From positions 976,388 through 1,040,387 of the forward strand of contig NZ_JACYXL010000001.1 of the NCBI RefSeq assembly GCF_014842995.1: a stretch of 64,000 nt of DNA, given 5' to 3'. Each line of letters starts with the position of its first letter. Positions within the stretch are counted from its first letter, which is position 1. The notes beneath the pieces are model-generated. The model ran no database searches, was not told the DNA's origin, and was given only the letters and a program-made list of their open reading frames with translations. Made by a program: the position numbers and the translations under genes. This DNA comes from Rhodanobacter sp. 7MK24. Lineage in GTDB: Bacteria; Pseudomonadota; Gammaproteobacteria; Xanthomonadales; Rhodanobacteraceae. Positions 44,182 to 54,110 of this stretch are shown here, piece by piece.

Positions 44182-44805
44182 TCATTCGTTGGGATGATTC
44201 TTGGTTTGTTTTCCTCTCAGTCCAGCAAGCCAAGTGATGAATGCAACAGCGAAGACAAGAAACACGCAGTATATGGTTGCTTCGAGCAAGGGTGTTATGA
44301 ATGCGGAGACAGCTAAGCCAAAACGGCCAGCAAATGGCAAGGTAAAAAACCACGTTGAGTCTGGACTGAATGGTGTTCCACGAAGTACGCTCAAGGGGCC
44401 ATTCGTGAAATCTCCATAGATGTAGGCGCCGAAGATTATGAAGAGGAATATCGAGGCGATGCGTGCTTTGATTCGGATTGCTTTCGATATGCCTTCTTTC
44501 CAATGCAAGGCTCCCCAATGTTGCTGAGTGACAATCATGCATGTCAGATAGATGGGGAAGAATAGCCATTGGCTTGCTATGGTGAGTCTTGCAATGCTTG
44601 GGTATGTAGTCTGGATTGCGACGGCATTGGCCGCTGGAACGAATGATCCGATCGTTCTTGCGAAGTGATCGATTGCTTGGGTGGAAGCGATTTTATCCCC
44701 GAGGTGGCCTGTGGTGAGTAAGGACATCAGAAAGGCGGTAATCATTGCACCGTATGCAATCACTTTCCACTTTTCTTTCGTTGTGGTGCTTACTATGTCC
44801 ACCAT
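44182..44805 (-). CDS. Low-GC membrane protein of unknown function
   Basis: 207 residues; the start is fixed by AAGGGGG just before the ATG (MVDIVSTTTKEKW). About five hydrophobic segments are visible: 14-32, 75-95, 117-133, 151-165 and 172-195. No family is recognised. Base use is unlike its neighbours: 44161-44220 is 45% and 44701-44760 is 50% G+C, while core genes here run about 60-75%. It sits alone between yaeR and aqpZ, consistent with recent transfer. Confidence 0.7.
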   Translation of the reverse strand: MVDIVSTTTKEKWKVIAYGAMITAFLMSLLTTGHLGDKIASTQAIDHFARTIGSFVPAANAVAIQTTYPSIARLTIASQWLFFPIYLTCMIVTQQHWGALHWKEGISKAIRIKARIASIFLFIIFGAYIYGDFTNGPLSVLRGTPFSPDSTWFFTLPFAGRFGLAVSAFITPLLEATIYCVFLVFAVAFITWLAGLRGKQTKNHPNE

Positions 44806-44904
44806 TTCCCCCTTTGTTCGACTCAAAAACACGATCCAGAGTGCACTTAATTCAACATCAGTCGTGTAGCGGTGGTTGCAGGTAATTCGTGCTTTACGAG
44901 ACTT

Positions 44905-44941
44905 GAAACAAACGCGCGGCCAAAAGCCGCGTGTTTGTTTC
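44905..44941 (-). terminator. Strong terminator after aqpZ
   Basis: A 16-base stem with one mismatch (GAAACAAACGCGCGGC / CAAAA / GCCGCGTGTTTGTTTC). T-rich arms on both sides make it potentially bidirectional. Confidence 0.85.
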
Positions 44942-44959
44942 GCTGCGAAGTAGCGCCGC

Positions 44960-45661
44960 TTATTCGTTGTCGCTACGCAGATAGCGATAGGCCAAGCCAC
45001 CAATCACGCCGCCGACAATCGGCATCACCCAGAAGAACCACAACTGCTGCACCGCCCAGGTGCCCTGGAAGAAGGCCACCGCGGTCGAGCGCGCCGGGTT
45101 CACCGAGGTGTTGGTGACCGGGATGCTGATGAGGTGGATCAGGGTCAGCGCGAGGCCGATCGGGATGCCTGCGAAGCCGGCCGCCGCCTGCTTGTGGGTG
45201 GTGCCCATGATGATGAACAGGAAGAAGGCGGTCATCACGATCTCGCACACCGCCGCGGCGCCCATCGAGTATCCGCCGGGGGAGTGCTCGCCATAGCCGT
45301 TCGCGGCGAAGCCGCTGGCAGTGGCGTCGAAGCCGGCCTTGCCCGAGGCGATCAGGTACAGCACACCGCCGGCCACGAGTCCGCCGATCACCTGCGCCAC
45401 GATGTAGGGGACCACTTCCTTCATCGGGAACCGGCCGCCGACGGAGAGGCCGCAGGTCACCGCAGGATTGAAGTGGCCGCCGGAGATATGGCCCACGGCA
45501 TAAGCCATGGTCAACACGGTTAGGCCGAAGGCCAGCGCCACGCCGGCGAAGCCGATGCCCAGTTGCGGAAAGCCGGCGGCCAGCACCGCGCTGCCGCAGC
45601 CACCCAGTACCAGCCAGAACGTGCCGAAGAACTCGGCGGCCATGCGTTTGCCCAGATTCAT
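44960..45661 (-). CDS. aqpZ: Aquaporin Z
   Basis: Inner-membrane water channel, 233 residues, six helices plus two half-helices. Both pore motifs are intact: [11 protein letters not shown] and [11 protein letters not shown]. The selectivity-filter region and N-terminus [29 protein letters not shown] are typical of AqpZ rather than glycerol channels (NPA-R with no Asp after the second NPA). GGAGGGG precedes the ATG. A strong hairpin terminator follows. Confidence 0.94.
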   Translation of the reverse strand: MNLGKRMAAEFFGTFWLVLGGCGSAVLAAGFPQLGIGFAGVALAFGLTVLTMAYAVGHISGGHFNPAVTCGLSVGGRFPMKEVVPYIVAQVIGGLVAGGVLYLIASGKAGFDATASGFAANGYGEHSPGGYSMGAAAVCEIVMTAFFLFIIMGTTHKQAAAGFAGIPIGLALTLIHLISIPVTNTSVNPARSTAVAFFQGTWAVQQLWFFWVMPIVGGVIGGLAYRYLRSDNE

Positions 45662-45872
45662 CGAAAGCCCCTCCCGATTGCGTGGATGGACGTCGGCGTC
45701 GCGGTGGCGCGATGCCTGCCGGTCGGCTGGGCCGATGGCCGGGGGCGAACATCGTTTGCCCTTCCCCAGCAAGCGATTCCAGTCCGCGCGAGCATAGAGG
45801 AAAACGGTTGCGCGAAACGCCGCGTGGTGCGCTATGTTGCGGGCTCATTTACTGCAGGTCCCGGTTCCTCCA

Positions 45873-47180
45873 ATGAGCGAAACCATCCCCTTGCCGGCGG
45901 CGCGCCCGCTGGATCGCCGCGACGCACGCACCTTGCTGCTTTCCGCCCTTGGCGGCGCGCTGGAGTTCTACGATTTCGTGGTGTTCGTGTTTCTCACGCA
46001 GCAACTGGGCGTACTGTTCTTTCCGCAGGGCACGGCGTCTTGGCTGGCGCAGATCAAGGTCTACGGCATCTTCGCGGCAGGCTACCTGGCGCGGCCGCTG
46101 GGCGGCATCGTGATGGCGCACTTCGGCGACCGCTCGGGACGCAAGCGTATGTTCACGCTCAGCGTGTTCCTGATGGCATTGCCGACGCTGGCGATCGGCC
46201 TGCTGCCCACCTATGCGCAGGTCGGCATGCTGGCGCCGTTGCTGCTGCTGCTCTTGCGCATCGTGCAGGGCATTGCGGTAGGCGGCGAGGTGCCTGGCGC
46301 CTGGGTATTCGTGGCCGAGCACGTGCCGGCCGAGCGTGTGGGCTTCGCCTGCGGCAGCCTCACCGCGGGGCTGACTGCGGGCATCCTGATCGGCTCCTTG
46401 CTGGCGGCGTGGCTCAACGCGCGGCTGGCCCCCGCGCAACTGCTGGACTGGGGTTGGCGGGTGCCGTTCCTGCTCGGCGGCGTATTCGGCTTCGCCGCGG
46501 TGTGGCTGCGCCGCTGGCTCAGCGAGACACCGGTGTTCGCGGAGATGCGCGAGCGCCAGCAACTGAGCCGCGAACTGCCATTGCGCGTGGTGCTGGCCGG
46601 GCACCGGCGCGGCGTCGTGGTGTCGATGCTGGTGACGTGGATGCTGACCGCTGCCATTGTGGTGTTGATCCTGATGCTGCCCACGCTGGCGCCGAAGGGC
46701 TTTGGCATTCCGCCGAAGCTGGCTTTCCTCGGCAATGCGCTGGCGGCTTGCGCGCTCACCGCAGGCTGCATGGTCTATGGCTGGCTGGCCGACCGATGCG
46801 GTGCCTTGTGGACCTTGCTGGCCGGCTCGCTGCTCTTGATCGCAGGCACCTGGGCATTGTTCGCCGACCTTGCCTCGGGCGGTGCGCATTTCCTGCCGCT
46901 GTACGCACTGGCCGGCCTGCTGGTGGGCGTGACCGGCGTGGTGCCGGTGGTGATGGTGCAGGTGTTCCCGCCGCCGGTGCGCTTCTCCGGCCTATCGTTC
47001 TCGTACAACGTGGCCTATGCCGTGTTCGGCGCGGGCACTGCCGCGATGATCGGCTGGCTCGCCGTGCATGCCGGCCGCATGGCGCCGGCGTACTACGTAG
47101 TCATCACCGCGCTGGTAAGCGTGGCCGTCAGCTTGTGGATGATGCGTTACCAGAAGCGAGAACCGGGTGCCCACGGCTGA
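45873..47180 (+). CDS. MFS transporter of the metabolite:H+ symporter (MHS) family
   Basis: 435 residues with about 12 helices. The signature GGALEFYDFVVFVFLTQQLG in helix 1, RPLGGIVMAHFGDRSGRKRMF (motif A), ARLQGIAVGGEVPGAWVFVAEH-type segment IVQGIAVGGEVPG in helix 4, and RRWLSETPVF after helix 6 place it with ProP/KgtP/ShiA-like symporters. The substrate (osmolyte, dicarboxylate or aromatic acid) cannot be told. It is divergent from aqpZ across 211 bases; both could relate to osmotic response, but this is speculation. Confidence 0.87.
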   Translation: MSETIPLPAARPLDRRDARTLLLSALGGALEFYDFVVFVFLTQQLGVLFFPQGTASWLAQIKVYGIFAAGYLARPLGGIVMAHFGDRSGRKRMFTLSVFLMALPTLAIGLLPTYAQVGMLAPLLLLLLRIVQGIAVGGEVPGAWVFVAEHVPAERVGFACGSLTAGLTAGILIGSLLAAWLNARLAPAQLLDWGWRVPFLLGGVFGFAAVWLRRWLSETPVFAEMRERQQLSRELPLRVVLAGHRRGVVVSMLVTWMLTAAIVVLILMLPTLAPKGFGIPPKLAFLGNALAACALTAGCMVYGWLADRCGALWTLLAGSLLLIAGTWALFADLASGGAHFLPLYALAGLLVGVTGVVPVVMVQVFPPPVRFSGLSFSYNVAYAVFGAGTAAMIGWLAVHAGRMAPAYYVVITALVSVAVSLWMMRYQKREPGAHG

Positions 47181-47440
47181 ATCGCGCGGTCGGTGGTGCT
47201 GAGCGCCCGTTCCTCTTTCTCGAAGCCACCGCCAAGTCGAAGCATGGAACCCGTCCGGCTCTGATCATGCCCATGCTCGCCGGGGCAGGTGAACCTGCGG
47301 GCGTGCCGATGAAAGCCAGCATGAGTCCTCCGGGTCCGCTTACCGCATCCGCCGCGCGGTTCCTCGCTGTCGGAATGCATCAGGAGGCTGGACGCTGAGA
47401 ACTCCTGAGTGACCTGCCCGAGCAATTGGGCTTTCGCCCC
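47181..47440. other. Intergenic stretch without recognised gene
   Basis: About 260 bases with no supported gene or known riboswitch, leading into a dispersed repeat. Confidence 0.4.
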
Positions 47441-47552
47441 GTCATCCCGGCGCAGGCCGGGATCCAGTGGCGATCATGCTTGTGCAGGCCTTACGGCTGC
47501 CGGATGACCAGCTTCGCTGTTGTGAAGCTCCTACGGCCTGCGCCGGAATGAC
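47441..47552. repeat. GTCATTCC-type repeat, copy near DUF2461 gene
   Basis: The left end GTCATCCCGGCGCAGGCCGG and right end GGCCTGCGCCGGAATGAC are inverted copies. The interior matches 5063-5172 (CGATCATGCTTGT, GACCAGCTTCGCTGTTGTGA). Confidence 0.75.
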
Positions 47553-47586
47553 CGGAAAATCAGGGCTAGCCTGGAGGCGCGCAGCG

Positions 47587-48273
47587 TCAGAACTCCAGCT
47601 CCTGCGTGGCGCAGAGGTAATCCACCATCGGCGCCACGCGCTTGAAGCAGTCCACCGTCCACGGCAGCAGTTCGGTGGAGCAGGCCATGGCTTCGTCGAG
47701 GCCTTCGCCGGCGGCGAAATCCTTGCGCTTCAGGTCTTCGATCAACTCGTGGCCGGGGTCGAAGCCGTGCGGCGGGCGCTTCAGTGATTCGCCCCAGAAT
47801 TGCAGGTGGTCACGGAAGGTTTTGCTCTGCGTGGCTTTCTTCCACGCGGAGGGATTGTCGGCGAGGAAGGCGCGGATCTTCTTCAACGCGTCGGATTCCG
47901 GATGCCACATGCCGCCGCCGGCGAAGCAGTCGCCAGGCTGGATGTGCAGGTAGAACGAAGGCGCGGGGATTTCGTGGCGGCGCTCGTGGAAGAAGCGCGA
48001 GCCTTGCCAGGGCTTGTACGGCAGCTTGTCGTTGGAGAAGCGCGTGTCGCGGAAGATGCGGAACAGCGAGCCGCCGTTCTTGCGTGGATCGGCGCGGTAG
48101 TGCGGGCTGATCTTCGCCAGCGGCGCCTGCATGTCGGTGATGAGCTGCAGGAAGGGCTCGCGCACGTGGCGCTCGTAGTCGTCCTTGTGCGCGTGGAACC
48201 ACTCGCGGCTGTTGTTGCGGTCGAGTGCGCGCAGGAACTTGAACGTCGCGGGCGTGAAGTAGGCGTGTGGCAT
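47587..48273 (-). CDS. DUF2461 (TIGR02453) family protein
   Basis: 228 residues. The family pattern is clear: YFTPATFKFLRALDRNNSREWFHAHKDDYE at the N-terminus, then FRIFRDTRFSNDKLPYKPWQG, FYLHIQPGDCFAGGGMWHPE and LKRPPHGFD. No catalytic role is established for the family, and no signal peptide is seen. It is flanked on both sides by dispersed repeats. Confidence 0.87.
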   Translation of the reverse strand: MPHAYFTPATFKFLRALDRNNSREWFHAHKDDYERHVREPFLQLITDMQAPLAKISPHYRADPRKNGGSLFRIFRDTRFSNDKLPYKPWQGSRFFHERRHEIPAPSFYLHIQPGDCFAGGGMWHPESDALKKIRAFLADNPSAWKKATQSKTFRDHLQFWGESLKRPPHGFDPGHELIEDLKRKDFAAGEGLDEAMACSTELLPWTVDCFKRVAPMVDYLCATQELEF

Positions 48274-48305
48274 GGGCAGCGGGATCCGGTCGGTTGGCTT
48301 TTGAT

Positions 48306-48452
48306 CGTCATTCCTGCGGAAGCAGGAATCCAGTGTCTTTGTGCCCGGTGTATAGGCGTGGGCGCTGGATGACTCGCTGCGCTCACCCCATCGGGGGCGC
48401 CCTGCGGGCGTTCTGCGCGCTTCGCGCTTGTCCGGCCTGCGCTGGGATGACG
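48306..48452. repeat. GTCATTCC-type repeat, third copy
   Basis: The left end is CGTCATTCCTGCGGAAGCAG; the right end CTGCGCTGGGATGACG is its imperfect inverse. The interior differs from the other copies and includes GGGGGCGCCCTGCGGGCG hairpins. Confidence 0.65.
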
Positions 48453-48459
48453 AGTAAAA

Positions 48460-49896
48460 TCAGGTCAGTTCGGTTGCGAGCTGTTCGCCCCAGATCTGCA
48501 ACTGGTCCAGCAGCGGCAGCTTGTCTTGCCGTGCCGGATCGGTACGCAGGGCGGCGAGGGTGGCGAAATATTCGTCAAGTGTGAGCGTGGTCAGCGGCGT
48601 CGGGCGCGTGAGGCGCTGGCGACGGAAGTTCTCCCAGCGTTCGCGTTCGCCGGCATCCAGCGTTTCCGGCCAGTTGCGCGCACGGTAGCGGAACAGCAGT
48701 TCCGCATAGCGCGGGTCGCGGAACGCGAATGCACGCGTGGCCAGTTGTTCCGGCGGCGTGGCGCGCACCTCGCGCAGCAGGCGCTTGTCCGCGTCGGGGA
48801 GGAAGCCGGCGTACAGGGCGAGTTCGGGATCCTCCGGCGGCGGCAGTTCGGCGGCGCGCGCGAACACGCGGCAGACTTTGGCGGCGAGGCCATCGGCGGC
48901 GGCCAGGGCGTCGCGACGCGCGAGGCAAAGCGCGGGATCGAGCTGCAAGCGCTGCAGGTCGACGCCTTTCAACGCGGAGAGCGGCGCCAGCGCGGGCGCG
49001 CGATTCGCGCGCACGGTGCGCAGCGGGATGCGCGCGACATCCTCGGGCAGGTCGGCGCGCGCAGTGAACACGCGGTCGGCGATCTCGTCCTCGTCCAGCG
49101 CCAGCAGTTCGGCGGGATCGGTGGCGAGGTCGTAGACGATGATTTCGCCGGGGCGCGAAGGGTGCATCGCCAGCGGTGCGATCAGGCTGAGGCAGTGCCG
49201 GCTGGACGGGTAGCGTGAGGAGACATGCACCAGGGGTGTCATGCCTGTCACGTCCAGCAGCTCGAACACGCGCTGCTTGCGACGCAGCGCGTAGAACCAG
49301 TCCCACAGCCTGGGTTGGCGCACGCGGATCAGCCGGGCGAGCTCGATCAGCGCGTGCACGTCAGAGAGCGCGTCGTGCGCGCGCTCCTGCTGCAGATGAT
49401 TCGCGGCGGCGAGGTGCTCCAGCTTGAAGCTCGGCGTGCCGTCCTCGCGCGTCGGCCATGCCATGCCTTCGGGACGCAGGGCTTCGCACATGCGCGCAAG
49501 GTCGATCAGGTCCCAGCGCGAATTGCCGTTCTCCCACTCGCGGCCATACGGTTCAAAGAAATTGCGGTAGAGCAGTTGCCGCGTCACCTCGTCGTCGAAG
49601 CGCAGCGAGTTGTAGCCGACGCCGCAGGTACCCGGCACGGCGAACTGTTCGTGCACGCGTGCGGCGAAGTCGGCCTCGTTCACGCCTTCGCGCCCGGCCT
49701 GCTGCGGGGTGATGCCGGTGATCAGGCAGGCCTCGGGCTGGGGCAGGCTGTCGCGTGGCGGCTGGCAGAAGAACATCACCGGCTCGCCGACGATCTCCAG
49801 CTCCATGTTCGTGCGGATGCCGGCGAACTGCACCGGACGGTCGCGCCGGGTGTCGGCGCCGAAGGTCTCGTAGTCGTGCCAGAAGAAAGTCTGCAT
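48460..49896 (-). CDS. sbcB: Exodeoxyribonuclease I
   Basis: 3'-5' single-strand exonuclease of the DEDDh type, used in mismatch repair and recombination. 478 residues, close to E. coli ExoI (475). ExoI motif is FFWHDYETFGADTRRDRPVQFAGIRT, exoII is GVGYNSLRFDDEVTR, and exoIII is ERAHDALSDVHALIEL. The SH3-like and helical C-terminal domains carry LSLIAPLAMHP and the ending LLDQLQIWGEQLA. The open frame continues far upstream, antisense to orn, but the ATG at 49896 matches the family start. Confidence 0.94.
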   Translation of the reverse strand: MQTFFWHDYETFGADTRRDRPVQFAGIRTNMELEIVGEPVMFFCQPPRDSLPQPEACLITGITPQQAGREGVNEADFAARVHEQFAVPGTCGVGYNSLRFDDEVTRQLLYRNFFEPYGREWENGNSRWDLIDLARMCEALRPEGMAWPTREDGTPSFKLEHLAAANHLQQERAHDALSDVHALIELARLIRVRQPRLWDWFYALRRKQRVFELLDVTGMTPLVHVSSRYPSSRHCLSLIAPLAMHPSRPGEIIVYDLATDPAELLALDEDEIADRVFTARADLPEDVARIPLRTVRANRAPALAPLSALKGVDLQRLQLDPALCLARRDALAAADGLAAKVCRVFARAAELPPPEDPELALYAGFLPDADKRLLREVRATPPEQLATRAFAFRDPRYAELLFRYRARNWPETLDAGERERWENFRRQRLTRPTPLTTLTLDEYFATLAALRTDPARQDKLPLLDQLQIWGEQLATELT

Positions 49897-50113
49897 GCAG
49901 GAGCCTGTGGGACTTGAACGGTCGAGGCGAAATTCAACCAGGCGCGGACGGGTTTTCGACGCTTCGCCGGCCCCGGTCGTTCCATGGGCCAGGAAGCAGC
50001 CGTGATGGTGTATCGCGTGGATGGATTTGCAGCCCGACCGGCCCGAGTCCGGCAGGCTCCTCGAATCATCGCATGGCGTGCCGGCTGATAGACTGCGCGG
50101 CGAAGGAGAACCC

Positions 50114-50683
50114 ATGAGCCAAGCCAACGACGACAACCTGATCTGGATCGATCTGGAGATGACCGGCCTCGACACCGATGCCGATTCGATCCTGGAAATC
50201 GCCACCATCGTCACCGACAAAGAGTTGAACGTACTGGCCGAAGGCCCGGTGTTCGCCATCCGCCATGAGCTGGATCGGCTGGAAGCGATGGATACCTGGA
50301 ACCGCAACCAGCATGGCCGTTCGGGGCTGTGGCAGCAGGCGCTGGACTCCACTGCGGACCACGCCGCGGCCGAACTGGCCACGCTGGACTTCCTGCGCGA
50401 CTGGGTGCCGGCGGGCAAGTCGCCGATGTGCGGCAACTCGATCTGCCAGGACCGCCGTTTCCTGCATCGACAGATGCCGCGGCTGGAGCGCTTCTTCCAT
50501 TACCGCAACCTCGACGTCTCCACCCTGAAGGAACTGGCGCGCCGCTGGGCGCCCGCCATCGGCAAGGGCTTCAGCAAGGAATCCGCGCATACCGCGTTGT
50601 CGGATATCCGGGACTCCATCGAGGAGCTGCGCTACTACCGCCGCCACATGGGGGCGTTGGGCGGGCAGGGCGACGATGAATAG
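50114..50683 (+). CDS. orn: Oligoribonuclease
   Basis: DEDDh 3'-5' exoribonuclease that degrades 2-5-base RNAs and finishes c-di-GMP breakdown by cleaving pGpG. 189 residues with [12 protein letters not shown] (motif I), [16 protein letters not shown] (motif II) and [21 protein letters not shown] (motif III). AAGGAG precedes the ATG. It overlaps folP by eight bases. Two diguanylate cyclases elsewhere in the window make the pGpG link relevant. Confidence 0.95.
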   Translation: MSQANDDNLIWIDLEMTGLDTDADSILEIATIVTDKELNVLAEGPVFAIRHELDRLEAMDTWNRNQHGRSGLWQQALDSTADHAAAELATLDFLRDWVPAGKSPMCGNSICQDRRFLHRQMPRLERFFHYRNLDVSTLKELARRWAPAIGKGFSKESAHTALSDIRDSIEELRYYRRHMGALGGQGDDE

Positions 50684-51593
50684 CCTCCTGGATGCCATGT
50701 TCGCGCCCGTGCTCGACTGCGCGGGCCGCAAGCTGGTGCTGGATCGCCCGCGCGTGGCCGGCATCGTCAATGTCACGCCCGATTCGTTTTCCGACGGCGG
50801 CCGCTTCGCCGATGTGGAATCGGCGGTGGCGCATGGGTTGCTGCTGGCGGAGCAGGGCGCCGACATGCTCGACGTGGGCGGCGAGTCCACCCGCCCCGGC
50901 GCGGAGGACGTATCCGTCGAGGAAGAACTGCGCCGCGTGATCCCGGTGATCGAACAGCTGGCCGCGCGCACCTCCGTGCCCATCGCCGTCGACACCTCCA
51001 AGCCCGAGGTGATGCGGGCTGCGGTGGCCGCTGGCGCAGGCATGGTCAACGACGTCTACGCCCTGCGCCGCGAAGGCGCGCTGGACGCGGTGGCCGCACT
51101 CGGCGTGCCGGTGTGCCTGATGCACATGCAGGGCGAACCGCGCCGCATGCAGGAGGCGCCGCATTACGACGACGTGGTGGGCGAAGTGCACCGCTTCCTC
51201 GCCGACCGCCTGTTCGCCTGCGAGTTGGCCGGCATCGACAAGCGCAAGGTGCTGGTCGATCCCGGTTTCGGTTTCGGCAAGGATCTCGAGCACAACCTGG
51301 CCTTGCTGCGTGCGCTGGAACGTTTCGCGGACCTGGGCAGCGGCGTCTACGCGGGTTTGTCGCGCAAGTCGATGATCGGGGCGCTGACCGGCCGCGAGGC
51401 ACCGGCCGAACGCGCCGTCGGCTCCGCCGCCGCCGCGTTGATCGCAGTTCAGCGTGGCGCGTGCATGGTGCGCGTGCATGACGTGGCAGCGACCATGGAT
51501 GCGCTGGCGGTCTGGCGGGGCGTGCATGCGGGTGACGAGGCGCCACGCCGCGATCCGAAGCCGACGACTCCGCGCTGGCCGGACGAAGACTAG
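50676..51593 (+). CDS. folP: Dihydropteroate synthase
   Basis: Condenses p-aminobenzoate with hydroxymethyl-dihydropterin diphosphate in folate synthesis; the sulfonamide target. 305 residues in a TIM barrel. Motifs are [63 protein letters not shown] and [11 protein letters not shown]-terminal hydrophilic extension (about 20 residues) is extra. The start overlaps orn; glmM follows, as in many gamma-proteobacteria. Confidence 0.95.
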   Translation: MNSLLDAMFAPVLDCAGRKLVLDRPRVAGIVNVTPDSFSDGGRFADVESAVAHGLLLAEQGADMLDVGGESTRPGAEDVSVEEELRRVIPVIEQLAARTSVPIAVDTSKPEVMRAAVAAGAGMVNDVYALRREGALDAVAALGVPVCLMHMQGEPRRMQEAPHYDDVVGEVHRFLADRLFACELAGIDKRKVLVDPGFGFGKDLEHNLALLRALERFADLGSGVYAGLSRKSMIGALTGREAPAERAVGSAAAALIAVQRGACMVRVHDVAATMDALAVWRGVHAGDEAPRRDPKPTTPRWPDED

Positions 51594-51609
51594 AAAAAGA
51601 ATCGCCTGG

Positions 51610-51634
51610 GCGTCGGCGCACGAAGCGCCGACGC
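51610..51634. repeat. Perfect hairpin in the folP-glmM gap
   Basis: GCGTCGGCGC-ACGAA-GCGCCGACGC, a ten-base-pair stem ending 31 bases before the glmM ATG. It lacks a T run, so it is more likely an mRNA structure than a terminator. Confidence 0.6.
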
Positions 51635-51665
51635 AGGGACAGGGAACCTGCTCGGGAAACCCCTT

Positions 51666-53012
51666 ATGAGTGAACGCAAATACTTCGGCACCGACGGCAT
51701 CCGCGGCAGGGTGGGCGAGTGGCCGATCAACGCCGAATTCATGCTGCGCCTCGGCCGCGCCCTGGGTGCCGTGCTCAGCCGGAAAGGCGGCGCCAGGCGC
51801 ACCGTGCTGATCGGCAAGGACACCCGCGTTTCCGGCTACATGTTCGAGGCCGCGCTGGAGGCGGGTCTGGTTTCCGCGGGCGTGGACGTGCGCATGCTGG
51901 GGCCGATGCCGACGCCTGCCGTGGCTTATCTCACCCATTCGCTGCGCGCCGAGGCCGGCATCGTCATCAGTGCCTCGCACAACCCGCACTACGACAACGG
52001 CATCAAGTTCTTTTCCGCGCGCGGTGAAAAGCTCAGCGATGCGATGGAAGCCGCCATCGAGGCGGAGATCGACGCCCCCTTCGTCACCGTGCCTTCCGAG
52101 CAATTGGGCAAGGTGCGCCGCATCGACGATGCGGTGACCCGCTACGCCGAGTTCTGCAAAAGCACGGTGGCCGAGGACTTCAACCTCAATGGCCTCAAGA
52201 TCGTGCTGGATTGCGCCAACGGCGCCACGTACCAGGTTGCGCCCAAGGTGTTTGCCGAGCTGGGCGCCGAAGTGGTCGCCTTCGGCGACAAGCCGGACGG
52301 CTTCAACATCAATCGCGACGTGGGCTCCACCCATCCGCAGGCCTTGCAGCGCGCAGTGCAGGAACTGGGCGCGGACGTCGGCATCGCCTTCGACGGCGAC
52401 GGCGACCGCGTGCAGATGGTGGACCGCCACGGTGGGCTCGCCGACGGTGACGACCTGCTCTACGTGATCGCGCGCGCCTGGCAGGCGCGTGGCCAGCTGC
52501 AAGGCCCGGTGGTCGGCACGCTGATGAGCAACTACGGCCTGCAACTCGCGCTCGACAAGCTCGGCGTGCCGCTGGTGCGCGCGCAGGTGGGCGACCGCTA
52601 CGTGCTGCAGCAGCTCAAGGAACACGGCGGCGTGCTGGGCGGCGAAACCTCCGGCCACGTGTTGTGCCTGGATCGCGTCACCACCGGTGACGGCATCGTG
52701 TCCGCACTGGCCGTGTTCGAAGCGCTGGCCGGCGAGGATTTCGCCGAGGCGCGCCGGAACCTGCAGAAAATGCCGCAGGTGATGATCAACGTGCGCGCCG
52801 AGGGCGCGCGCGAAGCCTTGGCAGGCGACGAAGTGCTGCAGGCGCTGGCCGATACGGAACGCACCCTGCACGGCCGTGGCCGCGTGGTGCTGCGCGCCTC
52901 CGGCACCGAACCGCTGGTGCGCGTCACCGTGGAAGGCGCCGACGCAGCCGAAGTGCAGCGATTGGCGCAAAGTCTGGCCGACGTCGTAAAATCGGCCGCA
53001 GAACGCTCGTGA
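51666..53012 (+). CDS. glmM: Phosphoglucosamine mutase
   Basis: Interconverts glucosamine-6-P and glucosamine-1-P for UDP-GlcNAc, feeding peptidoglycan and LPS. 448 residues. The phosphoserine loop is [14 protein letters not shown] (active Ser104), the metal loop is [14 protein letters not shown], the sugar loop is GGETSGHV, and the phosphate loop is [13 protein letters not shown]. All active-site motifs are intact. Confidence 0.97.
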   Translation: MSERKYFGTDGIRGRVGEWPINAEFMLRLGRALGAVLSRKGGARRTVLIGKDTRVSGYMFEAALEAGLVSAGVDVRMLGPMPTPAVAYLTHSLRAEAGIVISASHNPHYDNGIKFFSARGEKLSDAMEAAIEAEIDAPFVTVPSEQLGKVRRIDDAVTRYAEFCKSTVAEDFNLNGLKIVLDCANGATYQVAPKVFAELGAEVVAFGDKPDGFNINRDVGSTHPQALQRAVQELGADVGIAFDGDGDRVQMVDRHGGLADGDDLLYVIARAWQARGQLQGPVVGTLMSNYGLQLALDKLGVPLVRAQVGDRYVLQQLKEHGGVLGGETSGHVLCLDRVTTGDGIVSALAVFEALAGEDFAEARRNLQKMPQVMINVRAEGAREALAGDEVLQALADTERTLHGRGRVVLRASGTEPLVRVTVEGADAAEVQRLAQSLADVVKSAAERS

Positions 53013-53129
53013 ACCAGTCGGCTCGTGCCGGCCACAGGTGAGAGGAACCGGTCGCCAAGGATTGGCCCGACGTGAACGTCCCTGCGGTGACGTATCACAA
53101 ATCGACCGCAGCCCTGACTGGACACGACC

Positions 53130-54065
53130 ATGAAAAACGTTCCCACCCTCGACATCCGTCGTTACGACAGCGATCGCGAAGCCTTCGTGGCCGAGCTCGG
53201 CGCGGCCTACCGCGAATTCGGTTTCTGCTGCATCAGCGGCCACGGCATTCCGCGCGAACTGGTCGACGGCGCCTACGATGCGTTCCAGCGTTTCTTCGCG
53301 TTGCCTGACGAGACCAAGATGAAGTACCACGTGCCGGGCAGCGGCGGCGCGCGCGGCTATACGCCGTTCAAGGTGGAAACCGCCAAGGACAGCAAGCATG
53401 CCGACCTCAAGGAGTTCTGGCACGTCGGCCGCGAGATCCCGCGCGACTCGAAGTTCGCCGACGTGATGGCACCCAACCTGTGGCCGAACGAAGTGCCGGA
53501 GTTCCACCGGTACGGCTATGGCCTGTTCGAAGCTTTGGACCAGTTGGGCACCCGCGTGCTGCGCGCGCTGGCCTTGCACATCGGGTTGCCCGAAAACTAT
53601 TTCGAGGACAAGACCGAGCAGGGCAACTCCATCCTGCGGCCGATCCACTACCCGCCGATCACCGACGACAACGTGCCCAACGTGCGCGCCGGCGCGCACG
53701 AGGACATCAACTTCATCACCCTGCTGGTCGGTGCCAGCGCGGAAGGCCTGGAAGTGCTCACCCGCGAAGGCGAGTGGCTGCCGATCACCACCGAGGGCGA
53801 CGCCATCGTGGTGAACATCGGCGACATGCTGCAGCGCCTGACCAACCACGTGTACCCGTCCACCACCCACCGCGTGGTGAACCCGCAGAATGCCAATGCG
53901 CGCAAGCCGCGCTATTCGGTCCCGTATTTCCTGCACCCCAACCCCGACGTGGTGCTCGATCCGCTGCCGCAGTGCGTGACGCCGGACAATCCGAAGCGTT
54001 ACGAGGCGCCCATCACTTCGCACGAATACCTGCAACAGCGTCTGCGCGAGATCAAGTTGATATGA
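53130..54065 (+). CDS. 2OG-Fe(II) oxygenase of the isopenicillin N synthase family
   Basis: 311 residues. The DIOX_N region at the N-terminus (VPTLDIRRYDSDREAFVAELGAAYREFGFCCISGHGI) is followed by the jelly-roll domain. Iron ligands are H190-x-D192 (AHEDINFITLLV) and H247 (STTHRVVNP), and the 2-oxoglutarate anchor is R261-x-S263 (RYSVPYF). In bacteria such enzymes hydroxylate or cyclise small molecules; the substrate is unknown. It lies between glmM and a frameshifted secreted protein; a long hairpin ends the gene. Confidence 0.9.
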   Translation: MKNVPTLDIRRYDSDREAFVAELGAAYREFGFCCISGHGIPRELVDGAYDAFQRFFALPDETKMKYHVPGSGGARGYTPFKVETAKDSKHADLKEFWHVGREIPRDSKFADVMAPNLWPNEVPEFHRYGYGLFEALDQLGTRVLRALALHIGLPENYFEDKTEQGNSILRPIHYPPITDDNVPNVRAGAHEDINFITLLVGASAEGLEVLTREGEWLPITTEGDAIVVNIGDMLQRLTNHVYPSTTHRVVNPQNANARKPRYSVPYFLHPNPDVVLDPLPQCVTPDNPKRYEAPITSHEYLQQRLREIKLI

Positions 54066-54069
54066 CCGG

Positions 54070-54110
54070 AAACGCTGGCGAGCGCGCCTATCGCGCACTC
54101 GCCAGCGTTT
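54070..54110 (+). terminator. Long hairpin after the 2OG-Fe(II) oxygenase gene
   Basis: AAACGCTGGCGAG pairs with CTCGCCAGCGTTT around a CGCG-CCTAT-CGCG inner stem. The T run is short (TTT), but the stem is very stable. Confidence 0.65.

Noticed and set aside
47200..47440. Possible riboswitch between the MHS transporter and the repeat
   Set aside because: No match to cobalamin, TPP or glycine riboswitch core motifs and no gene follows on that strand.
49897..50436. Upstream extension of sbcB
   Set aside because: It overlaps orn in antisense; ExoI homologues begin at MQTFFWHDYETFG.
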